From the NCBI GenBank assembly GCA_947652115.1, contig OX393561.1, positions 41,794,926-41,858,925 on the forward strand: a stretch of 64,000 bases of DNA. The letters run 5' to 3'. The notes under the pieces are model-generated. The model had not been told where the DNA came from, searched no databases, and worked only from the letters and a program-made list of their open reading frames with translations. Below, piece after piece: positions 32,120-44,500 of the stretch. Within the stretch, counting starts at the first letter, position 1. The number at the start of each line of letters is the position of its first letter. The stretch comes from Blastomussa wellsi. Its lineage: Eukaryota; Cnidaria; Anthozoa; Scleractinia; Plerogyridae. A program made the translations under genes and the position numbers.

Positions 32120-35100
32120 CTTTTTTATTTTACGTTGATAACACCATCTTTTTAAAATACGAAGTAATAAGTTCTTACTAATCGATCGGTAATCGGCAAC
32201 CATGTGAGAGAACAACATGGAAAGGAGCCAAGTGAAATCGCGAAGAACTTTAGGGTCCTGAGGAAGTGCTCGAACAAGTTCGATTGTTTGATTTTTGAAA
32301 TGTTTTTTATTCGGGACCTTAAGCCAAAATTAAACAAACAGAGCGACTCTATCCGTGCAAAGCTGTTTGCTTAACACTTTTAATAGTTTTTATTCTTTTT
32401 ACCTCAAATTTACACTTCGTTTTCGCATTCTGCTATTTTTATTGTTCGTATGTAAATTATTAGCTTTTTACCTTGTTTCCATTGTTTCAGAAATTGTATA
32501 TATGCGGAATTTTTACTTCATGAACCTTAACTTGAAAATGACCGTGGAGCGGTCGAAACGTCGTTCATATTTTTTATCGCTTATTTTTATAACTAAATGT
32601 TTTAGTAACACCATCTTTGCAGTTGTAAAGTTTTGACCATGGATAGCTTGAATTTCGAACGACCTGCAGCGCATTTCCTCTTCTCTCCGAACAAACAAGT
32701 GTACATTTAAAAAAAATCACTCACAACAGTTCGAGCTTAAAATAACGTTATTTTAAGCCTTGATGTACCTTTGTAAACAACTTCAGCACCACTTGGACAT
32801 GTGGTCCTTCCCCAGCGAACATACTTCACCCCAGATTTCCCATCTTGGCCATTTTTTCCTTTCGCTCCCTGTGCTCCAGTACTCCCAACAGCTCCTCGAT
32901 CTCCTTTTGGACCAGGAGGACCTGGGACAGAAATACTGGTGCCAGGCTTGCCCGGCTCTCCTGCAATATTAAAACACTTAGCAGCTCATTTTAAAAGGGG
33001 CACTGTCACCGAAACAATAAAAGGAGTGATTTTTTTTTCATCGCGATACCATCAGGAGCTTTATAGATATCAACTTGCAGAGGTAAGGTCGACTTTTTCA
33101 AGTTATTCCTTGTGGCTTGGAAACGATTGTAGCTAAAAACTAATTGCAACAGTTACTTCTTCATGTTCTAATGGCGCATTTTACGTCTGAGAGAAATACC
33201 TTATTCATAATTTTAGTTCCTTTTTACTTAAAAAGATAAAAAAATCTCCGTGACATTGCTCCTTTAAACAGATTTATCTACATTAAGAGAAAGTTTGCAC
33301 CTCGTTTGTACATTTTTGTCTGTAAATGGAGTGAAAAATTAGAATGCTCTTTTACTGACCATTACGTTGTAACTTCCTCTATTGCATACCTTTTGGTCCG
33401 GCTTTTCCAGGGATCCCAGGAGGTCCCGTAAAACCTTTTCCATTATTTCGGCCATCCCGCCCTACAATGTAAAATCCGAGCATTCGAATTGGTTCTTTCT
33501 TGGTCGGGATTTTGCCATACGGACCGTTTCCATAGAAACGGTCCAAAGCCACGAATTTTTCTAAAGTTCGAGAATTTTACATTTGCAACTAGAACTGCGG
33601 AAAGAAAAAGTATATAAATCCTCTAATTAAAAAAAAAGTTTTCAAAATGGTGGTAGCTTGTACTTTCAGAGTTGCTCGCAGCATCAAAACACGTTTAATA
33701 AGGCGGAAAATTTCTGAATCCAAGTCACCGAAAGTGACTTTTTAATAAGCATGCATGACGCGAATGCCATATAATAAACTGCTTACTAACCTGGCTTGCT
33801 CGAGCCGTACTGGGGAATATTGGCCCTCGGTCGTTTTTGTACGGACCTCGCTGCGCTCGGTCCGTACTGCCACGACCTCGAGCCAATATTCCCCAGTACG
33901 GCCCTCGCGCTCGGTTAGTAAGAGGTTAATATTTGTCATTAATTGTGTTTGTGTTTGAAATTAATAAACTTTCAAACTATAGTTTATAAATAGAACATTT
34001 ACTAGAATTTTTACCTCCGCTCTTATGTGAAGTAGGGTGACAACCCTTGAAAACAATTCTTTTTGAGGAACGATGAAGTATTTTGTCTTGAATAATGTGT
34101 TAACTGAATCTATAATTAAGTGGTCTCCAAACTAATTGACGTTATTAATTACCCTCAACTTTAAAATCGACTCTTTTGATCTGACAAATCTGTGTGCTTG
34201 TCAATGTCATATTCTAAAATCTACAAACCTAGTAGGTACGCCAAAAACCACGAGTCAGTTGATTTCGGTTTAAGCAATGCTTCGATTCTGTAGATAAAAA
34301 AAAGCGTAAATGAAGGTCAGTTCGACCATTGTAACATTTAAATAATTGCTGCATAAGATGGACACCATACGCTGTCGGATCTTTAAATTACCACAAACCG
34401 TGTTAAACCTCAGCAACCTTTTATATTTTTCAAAAAATCGATCCTACTCTCTCTCTTGTAGGTCGCTAATTATGGTTACACCCTGCAAAACAAGCCTCTA
34501 CAGGGAGAAATAAACAAACTGTGACAAATGCAAAATTACGTACAAGACATACTAGAAATGGAAAACCTTAGTCACAATAAGGAAAGTCATATATTTCTTT
34601 ATTTTAAATGAATTAATTAGATTTCTACAAAGCTAAACAACTTCATTCACCACTGAAAATGTTTTACTGAAAATGGAAAACCTCTAAATAGTTACCATGG
34701 AAACCCAATGCAACCCTAACCCAAGGACAAATCGGCAATTTTTGTCTCTGAGAATTAATAAAATGCTGTGGCTACAAAAAGAACTACAAAAAAACAGCTG
34801 CAGAAACTAAAGCAACTACACCGTGAAACTAAAGCAAACAACTACACAAACTACGATAACTGCAAAAAAATCAAATATACAAACTACAGCAACTACGCAA
34901 ACTACGACAACTACACAAACTAAAGCAACTACACAAACAACAACAACTACACAAACAACAACGACTACACAAACAACAACAACTACACAAACAACAACAA
35001 CTACACAAACAACAACAACTACACAAACAACAACAACTACACAAACTACGACAACTACACAAACTACAGCAACTACACAAACTATAGCAACTACGCAAAC

Positions 35101-38100
35101 TACGACAACTACACAAACTAAAGCAACTACACAAACAACAACAACTACACAAACAACAACAACTACACAAACGACAGCAACTACACAAACAACAACAACT
35201 ACACAAACTACAACAACTACGCAAACTACGACAACTACACAAACTAAAGCAACTACACAAACAACAACAACTACACAAACAACAACAACTACACAAACGA
35301 CAGCAACTACACAAACTACAGCAACTACACAAACTACAACAACTACGCAAACTACGACAACTACACAAACTAAAGCAACTACACAAACAACAACAACTAC
35401 ACAAACAACAACAACAACTACACAAACAACAACAACTACACAAACTACAACAAAGAAATACAGAAAATACAAACTACAGAAAAAGTACAACTAGTGAGAT
35501 GATCTCAGATAGTGCAGAGTGTTATCTACAACTTAACATGCCGTGGCAAACGAGGACACATTGTTGCTGGGAAACAATTTTTGCAAACACAATGTTTCTG
35601 TTGCACAGACGGGCAGACAGGGAAACATTTCTGTCTGTAACGTTTCTTCATTTGTCACGGCCGTTAGGATGGTCATCTAAATAGGTGAGAGTACTCCTGC
35701 AGGCCTCCTATCCCCCCCCCCCCTACCCACCCAGCCTGTAGTGACTTCGGTTATAATTATACTATTTGCTTTGCCAAATATGAGCAGACAGAAACTTAAG
35801 ATATTTTGCTTACTTTTTTACTTGACTTTCTTAAATATTTTTTTTAACAAGATAAAAATCGTTTCTCCTAAGCTTTAGTCAAGACAGCTTTTTAATTTTA
35901 ACCTTGGTTTTGACGTCAATCTTAGTTTATTTTAATTGCAATAAGGCATTAAAGCAGCAAACCATTCTTGTTCCCAGAGCCCTCGTTTCTTTGAGTCACG
36001 TGGTTAAAAAAAAACACGTGGCCCTGGGGACGAGGATGGCAGCAAACGTGACTGTCAACGTTTGCAACTTGATACTTTTGTTTGTTTCTTGCAAACGCTT
36101 GTAACTTGATACTTTTCTTTTTCTCTCGGATAAACAAGAACTAATTTAATTATCGAATTGTCACGGAATGGTACATTCTTTTTCCGTTGCCGCCATTCTG
36201 TTAAAACCACTTAAAATTTTTCTTTATATACAAGGATATCGATTTATCTAGGAAGCGTTTTAACAAAAAGTATTGAAGGTAAACAGCTTTGCTTGGCCAA
36301 GAATTTCCAGCACCGTTGAAAAGAATACCTCAAACAATAATTAAATTTATTTGCGGTTTTCGGAAGGTGTCACGGAGTCTTCTGCAATATTTGGGAACTT
36401 TCCTTGCTTCAAACTTGAAAAAAGTCTTATCCAAACATCAATGTTTTGACTCTTCTTTTTCAGTGAACTATCCATTAATGCAAAAGACTGGCAGAGACTT
36501 GCGGTAACGCAAGTTCTGGAGGCGCTTCGCAGTGTGTAACAATACCTTGAAATTTAGCAAGTTTACCGTACTGTGACAAAGTCGGGGGAAAGCTTGAACA
36601 ACGTTTGCACGTGTGTCCATTAAAAGGAGAAACAGACAAGACGCTGGAGAGAAATAATACGCTTCTCTTTATTTAAACCCTGAAAAACACAATACTTTCA
36701 AAACTACAGAAAAACTCTCAAATACACAGGCTTGGGTTATTCCACACAAAAGATATACAACCACAATACTGAACATGATAAAAGTGTCGACACCCAAAAT
36801 AAGTCAAAATATTCCTCCTACCCGACTAAAATCAGATTAAAACGAATTAAAACGAACGCGCCTTACACGTTGTGTTCTACATCAAGGAAGAGTACAAGAC
36901 GTTCTAGTGTGATTCCGTATTTTCGTAGTTTAACTTCCATCTCGTAGTGTGCCATTCTCGTCCCCAGAGGCCGCGATTCAGAGCAACCAAATTGTGAGTA
37001 TAGAGAAGAGAGAACTCGTTTTGTAGCTTTCAGCCAATCAGATTTGTCAGATTTGATTTTGTGCATGCGCAGAGTGACGGGAAGTCCGAAAATCACGGAC
37101 TTCCCGTTTTGGACCTTCCCAGAGGTCGCAATTATTGGTGCTGACCAAAAGGATCGCGGCCTCTGGGGACGAGAATGGCAGTGTGCAGTAAAGTAACACA
37201 AACTAATCTTCTGCGCATGCGTTGGGAGAAAATTGCTTTGTTATAGGAACTGTAAAGATTGTACCACAAGGCAGGTATGGTGTTTTCTGAAAACTATATA
37301 TACCTTTTAATATTAAAGGAGCAGTAGTGCAGATACAAGCGTTTTACGTGGTACAGTGCACACAGGTTCCTACTAGACCAAACCCCCTCCGCAAGACTAA
37401 TTGGTATTAATTAATTAAACAAACATTAAAGTTTACACATTAGCGCTTTATACCTTTAGTGCCATAATTCCATGGTACCTTAGTTCCTTGTGGGTTAGAA
37501 GAGGACAGCCCACAACACATCATCCCAATAGTGCACTCTGAAACTAAAAACTAACACAAACTACACAAACTGCACAAATTACAGCAAGTACACAAACTAT
37601 AGCAACTATACAAACTACAGCAACTACACAAACTAAAACAACTACAATATCTACACAAACTGCAGCAACTGCACAAACTACAGCAACTACACAAACTGCA
37701 GCAACTACAGCAACTACACAAACTACAGCAACTACACAAACTACAGCAACTACACAAACTACAGCAACTACACAATCGACAGCAACTACACAAACGATAG
37801 CAACTACACAAACTACACAAACTACAGCAACTACACAAACTACACAAACTACAGCAACTACACAAACTGCAGCAACTACACAAACGACAGCAACTACACA
37901 AACTATAGTAACTACAGCAACTACACAAACTACAGCAACTACACAAACGACAGCAACTACACAAACTACAGCAACTACACAAACTACAGCTACTACACAA
38001 ACTACAACAACTACACAAACTACAACAACTATACAAATTACAGGAACTACAGCAACTACACAAACTACAGCAACTACACAAACGGCAATTACAAAGACTG

Positions 38101-39410
38101 CAAGTACACAATCAACAAAAACTACAGAAACTACATTAACTAAACAAGCCACAACAACTGAGGTAACTACACAAGCTATTGTAGCAATTACATAAGACGC
38201 AAGAACTACCTGAAATTAATAAAAGGAGCTACAGAAACTTTATCAATAACTTCGCCAACTAAGGAACTGATGCAATAAAAAATTAGGCCATTTAACTAAT
38301 AGTTATAATTATACTGTAAGAGTTATTAATACGTCTGTTCAACCCGGCGTCCTCCCACAACCAATTTTTTAGCATTAGTATACCCTGGCTTTTTTAATTT
38401 GTATTGCTTTAATAATTTATTTATTTAGGATTCATTATAACACTGTAACTGTAATTTCCTATATAACAGTTAATATCAAGATTTTGAGCATTATAGAACT
38501 TAACAGTAAATTTTTCGGGCCCATAACACTTGTCAGTAAACCCCATTTAGGCCCTCCTAAGACAACAATGTAACTCTACGATTATTGAACACCATAGACA
38601 CCAAGAAATGGAGAAACTGGCTGATTAAACTATTTAGTTGGCTTGCAGTTACAACATTATTTAGTTTTTAGCCAGTAATATGAGCATTTTTCATACCTCT
38701 CTTCCAGCTTTTGTAATCGTTTTTCCATCAAGTTTACACTTTCGGTATGGCTGAGAAAAAGAGAGTTGTAGTGGTAGTGCTAAACTGACTGCAATTCGTT
38801 ATACATGTAACTGAATTAAATTAACTTTATTTGGATTACCACTGGGCTCTTGTATACGTATCCACATACATTTTTTTTACTTTTTGGATAGCGGAATCAA
38901 GTGTGAAGATATATTTGTGAAGTATAACTACATGCCCTATTTGCTTATCCATGCCCCTTTTGGGATGACTCCCCAGTTCTGAATTAAACAAGCGTTGAAG
39001 GTCGGACAATTCTAGTATCGTTTACCTGGTATTTATATCGATTTCAGTGCAACTGCTTCAGTGGTCTCAATGATGAATTATTTTCGCTGCCATCAATATG
39101 GAGTGGAAAAGGGGCGATTTCAAATATTACAATTCTGAAAAGGAACCGTCACAGGTTTCCTAAAGACGGAGAAAACGAATGCGTACTTTTTCTCAATGGC
39201 TTGCAATCTTCCAAGAATGTCCGGCTGCTTTGGAGTGGCATTAGATTTCACCGATCTTCCCTCTCGTAGTAGAATGGGAATTTTTTCACCACCGCCGATT
39301 GAGTCTTGCTCTTCTCCTGGTCGCACACCTTCCAGACAACGGATGTTTTGAGCGGCAATCAACACGACGAACATAGCCACGAAACGGAGGGGGTAAGTGG
39401 AAACTTTCAT
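31095..39410 (-). CDS. Short-chain collagen (C4-like), secreted, copy A
   Basis: Six exons on the minus strand: 39410-39187, 38750-38697, 34058-34015, 33461-33390, 32960-32769, 31570-31095; all junctions are in phase. Exon 1 starts MKVSTYPLRFVAMFVVLIAA, a hydrophobic signal segment, followed by an acidic linker and REGRSV, a basic cleavage-like site. Exon 2 is a short coiled coil (MEKRLQKLEER). Exon 3 is a short linker with one Cys. Exon 4 is Gly-X-Y (GFTGPPGIPGKAGPKG); exon 5 has a further Gly-X-Y run and [15 protein letters not shown]. Exon 6 encodes the cysteine-rich C-terminal domain ([28 protein letters not shown] end). A secreted matrix collagen is the likely role. Intron 2 (4.6 kb) holds satellites and MITEs; intron 5 holds a Penelope insertion. 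It is nearly identical to copy B except at the 3' end of exon 6. Confidence 0.87.
31770..32105. mobile_element. Foldback element, CAACCCAGTTGATAA family (copy A intron 5)
   Basis: The left arm at about 31770-31862 (AACTGGGTTGATAATGTGAATTGGCCACC, AGCCCTTCGTCGGAGCGAAT) pairs with the right arm at about 31935-32050, around a centre with AGCTTCGCTATTGGTTGATG. The tail TTATATTGTTATACTTCCCACC to GAAACTTACCCCC follows. The equivalent copy in the duplicate lies at 57455-57787, so the insertion predates the duplication. Confidence 0.85.
32152..32606 (+). mobile_element. 5'-truncated Penelope-like retroelement with 12-bp target-site duplication
   Basis: AACACCATCTTT occurs at 32140-32151 and again at 32607-32618, while copy B has it once. 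The inserted piece reads on the plus strand as the C-terminal end of a Penelope-like GIY-YIG polyprotein: NHVREQHGKEP near 32200, then FIRDLKPKLNKQSDSIRAKL and a stop near 32372, followed by an AT-rich 3' UTR containing GACCGTGGAGCGGTCGAAACGTCG. Only the 3' end of the element was inserted. It interrupts intron 5 of collagen copy A and does not touch an exon. Confidence 0.85.
33783..33922. mobile_element. Hairpin MITE in intron 3 of collagen copy A
   Basis: CTTACTAACC at the left pairs with GGTTAGTAAG at the right, and CCGTACTGGGGAATATTGG pairs with CCAATATTCCCCAGTACGG. The loop holds a second small inverted repeat (GTACGGACC / GGTCCGTAC). Copy B keeps only the right half (58715-58795). Confidence 0.85.
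34865..35465. repeat. ACTACACAAAC satellite in intron 2 of collagen copy A
   Basis: Built from 12-15-bp units of the type ACAACTACACAA. A higher-order period is visible: CTACGCAAACTACGACAACT begins at 35091, 35217 and 35343, exactly 126 bp apart. The Thr/Gln-rich plus frame and Val/Cys-rich minus frames are artefacts of the repeat. The matching array in copy B (about 59880-60110) is much shorter. Confidence 0.93.
35955..36050. mobile_element. Short MITE-like hairpin, CCCAGAGCCCTCGT ... GGGGACGAGGATGG
   Basis: The segment has weakly complementary ends (CCAGAGCCCTCGT against ACGAGGATGGC-type sequence) around CACGTGGTTAAAAAAAAACACGTGG, an inner inverted repeat of CCACGTG. The same piece occurs in copy B at 60565-60650. 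It looks related to the MITE at 36949-37180. Confidence 0.5.
36949..37182. mobile_element. MITE with TGCCATTCTCGTCCCCAGAGG terminal inverted repeats
   Basis: CCATTCTCGTCCCCAGAGGCCGCGATT at the left is the reverse complement of GATCGCGGCCTCTGGGGACGAGAATGG at the right. An inner hairpin GGGAAGTCCG / CGGACTTCCC lies near 37080-37110. The copy B version (about 61550-61797) lacks that inner hairpin and has a small extra block near the left end. Confidence 0.88.
37555..38135. repeat. ACTACACAAACTACAGCA satellite, second array in intron 2 of copy A
   Basis: About 580 bp of mixed 12-, 15- and 18-bp units such as CAACTACACAAACTACAG. Long minus-strand open frames here are Val/Cys-rich repeats without any protein feature. 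Copy B retains only about 130 bp of this array near 62160-62290, which accounts for part of the intron length difference. Confidence 0.92.
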
Positions 39411-40454
39411 AGCGGACTTTAAGACTCTTTCAGTTAAATCACGCTACTTGACGAAAAAGCTAAAAGGATCAAACTTGCCACTATAATGCAAGAATACCGA
39501 AATGGTATAATCAAGATCAAAGCCGTCCTTGAAATAATGAAGAAAGGGAATGTGATGAGCAAGCAATACACTATTTCACTGCGTCACCATCGGCGAGAAT
39601 TTTTTCGCGTTTGAAGTTATTTTAATTATCATAAAAGATAAATCACGACTTTTATTGTGATTCACTGTACTTTTGAAAAACCCCACTGGAGAGATATTGG
39701 TGATTTTTAATCTCAGCGTATTTATTTGCTTGATAGGAATAGCTAAGAAGAAACAAGTCTGCATATCCTGATTATGAAACACGACTAATTTTGAATCATA
39801 CTGGAGTCATACTAGACAAAAGATCATAATTATTCCAGTTGTCAAATCAGTCTAGCTCGTGCTATTTTGTGTTCGTCAAATTAAACGTCAACAGAGCGAG
39901 GCGATGTACACGGATGATATGTGTTATCGGTCAAAGATGATTTCTGTTAAGACATCGAATAGTCTTCCTTTACACGAGTGAGAAGGGAATACAAATTAAG
40001 AGCAAAGAAAATAACAACCTGGACTTTTCTTCCAAACAAACAAAATGTGTTATTGTAAGACTCTGGTGACACGCTAATAGTACTGTTGTACTAAAAGAGG
40101 GGGTACTTAGTTTGGTCTGTCATCTGTATTTGCCAACACTTCTAAATTAATAGACTGATTTGCAATAGATTTCAGTTCATTCTTCGAAAACCATATACTA
40201 AGTAAAGCTGAGGAACTCATATTCAACATTATTTTGGCTTGAATAAAACCGGTTTTGAAACGCATCGAGCGTTAATTACTAAGATACGAGGCTCATAAAT
40301 ATGCACGAACCCGAGTTGACTCGGGTTCGCTGGATTACACACTTTGACCGTGTTGAAGTCGTCATGTATGCTGGCTGCATGTACAGAATTTTGTAGAGAA
40401 TGTTCGCTTTTGCTAGCTGGCTTCTAAAAATGTTTAATTAAAGCGACAAAAGTT
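39411..40454. other. 5' flank of collagen copy A
   Basis: 39411-39835 matches 63572-64000 at the right edge almost base for base and is the probable promoter region of the copy A gene. 39836-40454 has no supported gene. Confidence 0.45.
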
Positions 40455-40623
40455 CAGTAGTAATAGCGGGATTTAACAAATACACACCTGATCTTCAGCC
40501 ATTTATTTTCCTATTTTAAAGCTCCCAACGCACGAAAAATTTCGCACGTTGGGAGCTTCAAAAAAGGAAAATAAATGGCTGAAGATCAGGTGTGTATTTG
40601 TTAAATCCCGCTATTACTACTGA
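40455..40623. mobile_element. Near-perfect 169-bp hairpin
   Basis: CAGTAGTAATAGCGGGATTTAACAAATAC at the left and its exact reverse complement at the right bound two arms of about 75 bp around a small loop; the centre CTCCCAACG...CGTTGGGAG is also paired. Arm identity is nearly complete, so the element is young. It lies about 390 bp outside the left end of the Polinton. Confidence 0.93.
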
Positions 40624-40823
40624 GGAAGGAGAAGGGGTAATCAACAACCAATTTTCGACAACCATGTGTGTGTGAAAGCTGTGGAACATGTTTACTGTGA
40701 CACCAAATTAACTCACAAAAGGTCTCCGAAAATCACGTTTAAGCTACCACTTCCCTCGCTTTCCAACAACAAACCCGAAGAACGTCACCGATACGTTTTT
40801 GCACATGGTAATCTAATCTGAAT

Positions 40824-40909
40824 AATATAATTTGGTTTTATCAACTGGGTTGATAATGTCAATTGGCCAATTGACATTATCAACCCAGTTGATAAAACCA
40901 AATTATATT
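40824..40909. repeat. 86-bp perfect palindrome of the CAACCCAGTTGATAA family
   Basis: Positions 40824-40866 (AATATAATTTGG ... CAATTGG) are exactly complementary to 40867-40909 with no spacer. It is a collapsed derivative of the foldback family also seen at 14255, 31770 and 57455; the usual tail (ACCACAGTTTCTTTAGAAAC) follows to about 40964. Confidence 0.93.
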
Positions 40910-40916
40910 GTTATAC

Positions 40917-40961
<45 letters not shown>

Positions 40962-41009
40962 CTAATCTGAATAAGGCGAGGCCGCCAAGTCACACTCGCC
41001 ATGAACCCG

Positions 41010-41127
41010 TCACGCAATACAGACAAAAATATTCTGAACAAAGGAAATAATTACGCAAACACTAGTAAACAAAGAGCGCGACACCCAGCCAAGCGAGCGG
41101 TTGTGTCGCAGAATTATTTTCCCTTGT
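41010..41127. repeat. Left terminal inverted repeat of the Polinton
   Basis: The block with AGTAAACAAAGAGCGCGACACCC and CCAAGCGAGCGGTTGTGTCG to CAGAATTATTTTCC matches the reverse complement of 56059-56175. Similarity fades toward 41010. The first element gene starts about 65 bp inside. Confidence 0.83.
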
Positions 41128-41192
41128 TACAACAGCGGGCTCGCCAATTGAAGAAAGAAACGACAACCCTGTTATAGCGTTCTAACAGCGCC

Positions 41193-41474
41193 ATGGTTCG
41201 CGGAGCAAACAACTGTGTGTGGTTAATGCGTAACCGGAAAGAGAATTGTGATAAAAAGTGTGTCGGTTCATATTGCGGCCAGCATAACTATCAACTCAAA
41301 AGAGGAATGGAAAGGCCCGCTCCATGTCGCAGCTTTGACCTTGGAGTTTTGTGCGATTACCGTCCTTGCCTTTCTTGCGGCGGGAGCGCGCTTAAACAAC
41401 GGCTTATTCGCAAACAAGAAAAGGCAAAGAAAAATTTAGAACTTGTTTTGCACGAGCTTACGTTAACCAATTAG
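41193..41474 (+). CDS. Small cysteine-rich Polinton protein, intact
   Basis: 93 residues from ATG at 41193 to TAG. Eight or more cysteines in CxxxC, YC and CxxC spacings (CVGSYC, CDYRPCLSCG) suggest zinc binding, and a Lys-rich helix ends the protein. It is the first gene inside the left terminal repeat. Small Cys-rich proteins are common at this place in Polintons, but I cannot assign a function. Confidence 0.65.
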   Translation: MVRGANNCVWLMRNRKENCDKKCVGSYCGQHNYQLKRGMERPAPCRSFDLGVLCDYRPCLSCGGSALKQRLIRKQEKAKKNLELVLHELTLTN

Positions 41475-41543
41475 AGATCTGCATACTTGTTATTATATTA
41501 AAGCAACTCAATTATTTTCTCGCGTTATTATACAAAATTGCCG

Positions 41544-44500
41544 ATGGCTAATATGGAAATTTGTCCAGCAACGTTGCAGAATTTAGAACAATAACTTGCA
41601 GAAAACGTGCCTGCAGCTCGAAAGATTGTCCAGAATGTGCTTGATGAGCGCATTTCCCCGGAAGAGCAAGAGCGTCAGCCCAAACCTCTACTCCCTAAAC
41701 CGTACCAACCAAGAGCGCCACCAAAACAAAGGGCAAAAAGAAGACAAGAACTTCTGAGGTGGTTCGACCCCTTTCCTCCGCAGAATATTCGAAGGGTGGC
41801 AGATTATCAGAACGAGATTTTGGATCTGTACGAAGAGGCTCAACATATTAAGGGGGAAGAGAGCAAGGGTCGTCGTTTCATTCGATGGCGCTTCATCGGA
41901 GGTCTGGGAAAAGACCACACACCTGACTATATGGCAAAGATTCGAGACAACGTACATACAGCGTTCTACACCAGACATGTTTACTCGTATCAGCTACGCA
42001 ACTTTGAAGATGGCACCGTTATTTTGTACTACAATAACCACGGCTCACCCTGGTTTAACGAACTGTCTGAGGCGGAAAAATGGCTGAGTGATCAGGAAAA
42101 GAAACGTCTTGACTCTGACAATATAAAAAGACCCACCACAAAGTGGAAGTTTGTAAGCTTCTTCAATGTTGATGTGAAGGTTGTGCTTGACCGCCAGCCT
42201 TTGTTGGGCACAGGCCCCTTGCCAGACTGGCTGCGCAACCTTGCACATAGCAGGTCAATGGTGGCGCTGGACACGATAATTTGTGTCTCTGACACTGTAT
42301 TGCTGTACACCGAGGCTCGCTACCACATCGAAGTACAGTAGCAGCTCGTGAGATTGCCAAGAGTTTCTCAAACTCAAAACTGTTCCAAACAACTTCCCAA
42401 AAACATCTCTTGATGAATTAGATAAGGTTTAAAGGCATCCCAATAAGGGAGTCGGTTTTTCAGATTGGCTCGGCATCAAGGTTTATGAGCCTGAGCGGGG
42501 AGAAGACAACGAAGTGGTTTGGCATCTTAGAAGAAACCCACCGGCCAAGCTGACAAACATTCTGACAATCGGCATTTACGAGGGGCATGCCTTAGTCATA
42601 AAAGACATAGCAAAGCTTGCGAAAATGTATGCATGTGTTCATTGCCGTGCGAGATTCACACAAGCTTGCCATCTTCAACGGCATGCCCAAAGGTGTGCCC
42701 AAGGGAATACGATAATTGATTGCCCGGGCGAAAAAGTCGAAGCCCCGCAGACAGCTTTCGAGAAGGCTTTTTATCCAAAACATTACGCTTCACAAGAATC
42801 GCTTTGGTGGCTTGACCATGAAGCCAAGCGGCGGAAAATTCACATTCACCACGTAATGTGTGGTCAAAGAGGTGAGAGGTGGGTTGAGACTATATTTCAA
42901 TACCACGGCTGCCACTGGCACGAGTGCCGAAAATGTTTCCCGCACGATCGCGACAAAATCATTAGCCATAACGACCAAAGACTCGAAGACAGGTTCATGG
43001 CCACAAGGAGACGCACAATACCGCTCCGAAGGCCGGCTACCGCGTTATCGAAGCTTGGGCGTGTGAAGTTGGGAAAATCGACGCTGAACCCCCGCAGGCC
43101 GAAACAAAAAGCTGCCCGCATGCAATCTTGTACGATTTCGAGGCGTACGGCGACAACAATCAGCGGAAGGAACCCACGTCCATACTCACGATCGAGAACG
43201 CGCACGTGCCAATCTCGGTGAGCATCGGCGACACTCTTGAGAGAGAGCCCATCCACATCTGCGAAAGAGACCCCGCTGAGCTGGTTCGCAAGTTTATGGA
43301 AAAGCTGGAGAGACGCGGAAAAAACATCCGGGCCCAAGTAAGGGCGGAGTGAATGGTGAATGGTGCGCCCAGGTGCCTGTCGTCGGGTTCAACTCGGGCA
43401 GTTACGATCTAAACCTGATCAAAAGCCTCTGCGGCTTGCTGACACAACCGGCAAAGTCAGAGTGGCAAAAAACGGAAGCAAGATAATGTTGTTGCTCACC
43501 TGGGGCTTCCGTTTCCTTGATATAATTAACTATCTTGGCCCGGGGACCAGCTACGAAAAGTGGGTAAAAGCCTACGAATGCACAACGGAGAAATCGTGGT
43601 TTCCGTATGAGTGGTTCGATTCGCCCCAAAAGCTCGACTATGCAGGGCTCCCAGACTATCCAGCGTGGTACTCACACCTGAAGGGCGACCACGTGCTCAC
43701 GATAGATGAATGGGAGGGGTGTAAGCATCTGTTTAAAGAAAAGGGCATGCGCACTTTCGCGGACTGGCTGCGCTACTACAACAATCTCGACGTGGCTCCT
43801 GGTCTTGAGGCTTTGGAAAAGATGCGGGCCTTCTACACCAAAAAAGGAATCGACATCTTGAAAGACGCGGTCAGCGTCCCGGGTGTGAGTTTGCATTACT
43901 TACTCCGGGGAGCGGTCGAGAAAGGTGCGGGGCTTTACAGTCCAGGCAAAGAAGCGTACGAGATGTTAAAAGAAGCTGTGATCGGAGACCCGAGCCTCGT
44001 ATTCACGCGCTACCACGAAGTCGGGGTGACAAAGATAAGATCGCACCAATTCGAAGACTCCCGTCTTTGCAAAAGGATCTTGGGTTACGACGCCAACGCC
44101 CTCTATCTTTCGACCATGCTTAGAGAAATGCCTTGCGGGAAGGAAAGGGTCGTACACTACGACAACGACTACCAAGAGGCGGCAGCGCCAGTGCTAACGC
44201 ACAGGCTCAAAGAAGGAAAATGGTTCGGATTTGCCGAAGTCGATATAGATATTCCGGAGCCTTTGCGGCCAAAGTTCGAGGAAATGTGCCGATCGAAGTT
44301 GTCCCGAAGCATATGCTCGATTACTTGCGACGTACAGGCAGAAAGCGCGGAGACCGGAAAAAAAACTCGTGGGCGCACTGTCCGCAGAGAGACTGTTGGT
44401 GTACGCCTCTCCGCTGTGTTGGTACGTTGACCACGGGGCGGTTGTCACAAGGGTTTACAGAACAATCGACTACCAACCGGCCAAGATCTTTCCCTGGTTC

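Noticed and set aside
33742..33958. Overlapping frames on both strands in collagen intron 3
   Set aside because: They read through the arms of a hairpin MITE, which makes mirror-image frames.
34816..35494. Long open frames on both strands (Thr/Gln-rich plus, Val/Cys-rich minus)
   Set aside because: They are produced by a 12-15-bp satellite without stop codons; the duplicate locus has only a short remnant of it.
37544..38152. 202- and 186-codon minus-strand frames of VCVVAV / CSLCSC type
   Set aside because: Pure tandem-repeat translation inside a collagen intron, not conserved in copy B.
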